DNA from: JBCDBH01 sp039184055
GTDB lineage: Bacteria; Acidobacteriota; Thermoanaerobaculia; Multivoradales; J023
Length of the DNA: 6,810 nucleotides
Reading direction: 5' to 3'
NCBI GenBank assembly: GCA_039184055.1
Contig: JBCDBH010000318.1
Coordinates: 1 to 6,810 of the forward strand
Positions 6,794 through 6,810 of this stretch are shown here, one piece after another. The notes below the pieces were generated by a model that was given only the letters and a program-made list of their open reading frames with translations, did not search any database and was not told the origin of the DNA. The position numbers and the translations under genes were made by a program. Positions within the stretch are counted from its first letter, which is position 1, and every line of letters starts with the position of its first letter.

Positions 6794-6810
6794 GAGAGTC
6801 AGAGTCTAAC
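6754..6810. other. Low-GC tail at the window end, possible junction or contig-end artefact
   Basis: From about 6754 G+C drops to roughly 40-45% by eye, against about two thirds elsewhere. The tract contains rare-looking codons, ends the upstream frame at the TAA at 6791-6793, and shows no recognisable mobile-element gene or end. It may be the edge of an inserted element or an assembly error. The sequence alone does not decide. Confidence 0.5.
6782..6805. repeat. Short inverted repeat with adjacent AGAGTC direct repeats
   Basis: ACTCTG (6782-6787) and CAGAGT (6800-6805) are perfect 6-base inverted copies around a 12-base loop. AGAGTC occurs twice in tandem at 6795-6806. The stem is too short, and no T-run follows, so it is not called a terminator. 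It could be part of a mobile-element end or chance in a purine-rich tract. Confidence 0.35.

Noticed and set aside
6782..6805. The inverted repeat as a rho-independent terminator
   Set aside because: The stem is only 6 pairs with a 12-base loop, half A/T, and no T-run follows.

Overview
The window is high-GC DNA, roughly two thirds G+C by eye outside the last ~55 bases. Its gene content points to a free-living bacterium with sigma-54-type regulators and large multi-pass sensors. An acidobacterial or myxococcal-type lineage would fit, but no single gene here proves a phylum. Genes are tightly packed and there is no gene-free stretch longer than about 55 bases. No rRNA, tRNA, CRISPR array or recognisable insertion sequence is visible.

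Left part: positions 1-90 hold the last 29 codons of a plus-strand gene, possibly a PP2C/SpoIIE-type phosphatase. It runs tail-to-tail into hemE (uroporphyrinogen decarboxylase, minus strand, 78-1130), overlapping it by 13 bases. A 54-base divergent spacer (1131-1184) separates hemE from the plus-strand cluster. It carries a TAnGCT hexamer on each strand ending exactly 8 bases before each start codon, which suggests leaderless transcription in both directions.

Right part: three plus-strand genes follow with gaps of 16 and 13 bases, so they look like one operon. They are (i) an FHA / GAF-like / AAA+ / Fis-type HTH protein built like a sigma-54 activator, (ii) hutU, urocanate hydratase of histidine degradation, with an odd threonine-rich N-terminus, and (iii) a membrane protein with about 11 transmembrane segments and two extracytoplasmic sensor-like regions, probably the input half of a signalling protein such as a histidine kinase.

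The most interesting object is the regulator. Its fold and HTH look intact, but the GAFTGA sigma-54 contact loop, the Walker A glycine before the lysine, the Walker B glutamate, the sensor II arginine and most phosphothreonine-contacting FHA positions are all replaced. It is unlikely to be a conventional sigma-54 activator. The plus-strand order (regulator, catabolic enzyme, sensor) could mean regulation linked to histidine or urocanate, but that is inference from proximity.

The last ~55 bases (from about 6754) are markedly poorer in G+C, contain small repeats and end the membrane-protein frame abruptly. This may be a junction with a mobile element or a sequencing/assembly artefact at a contig end.
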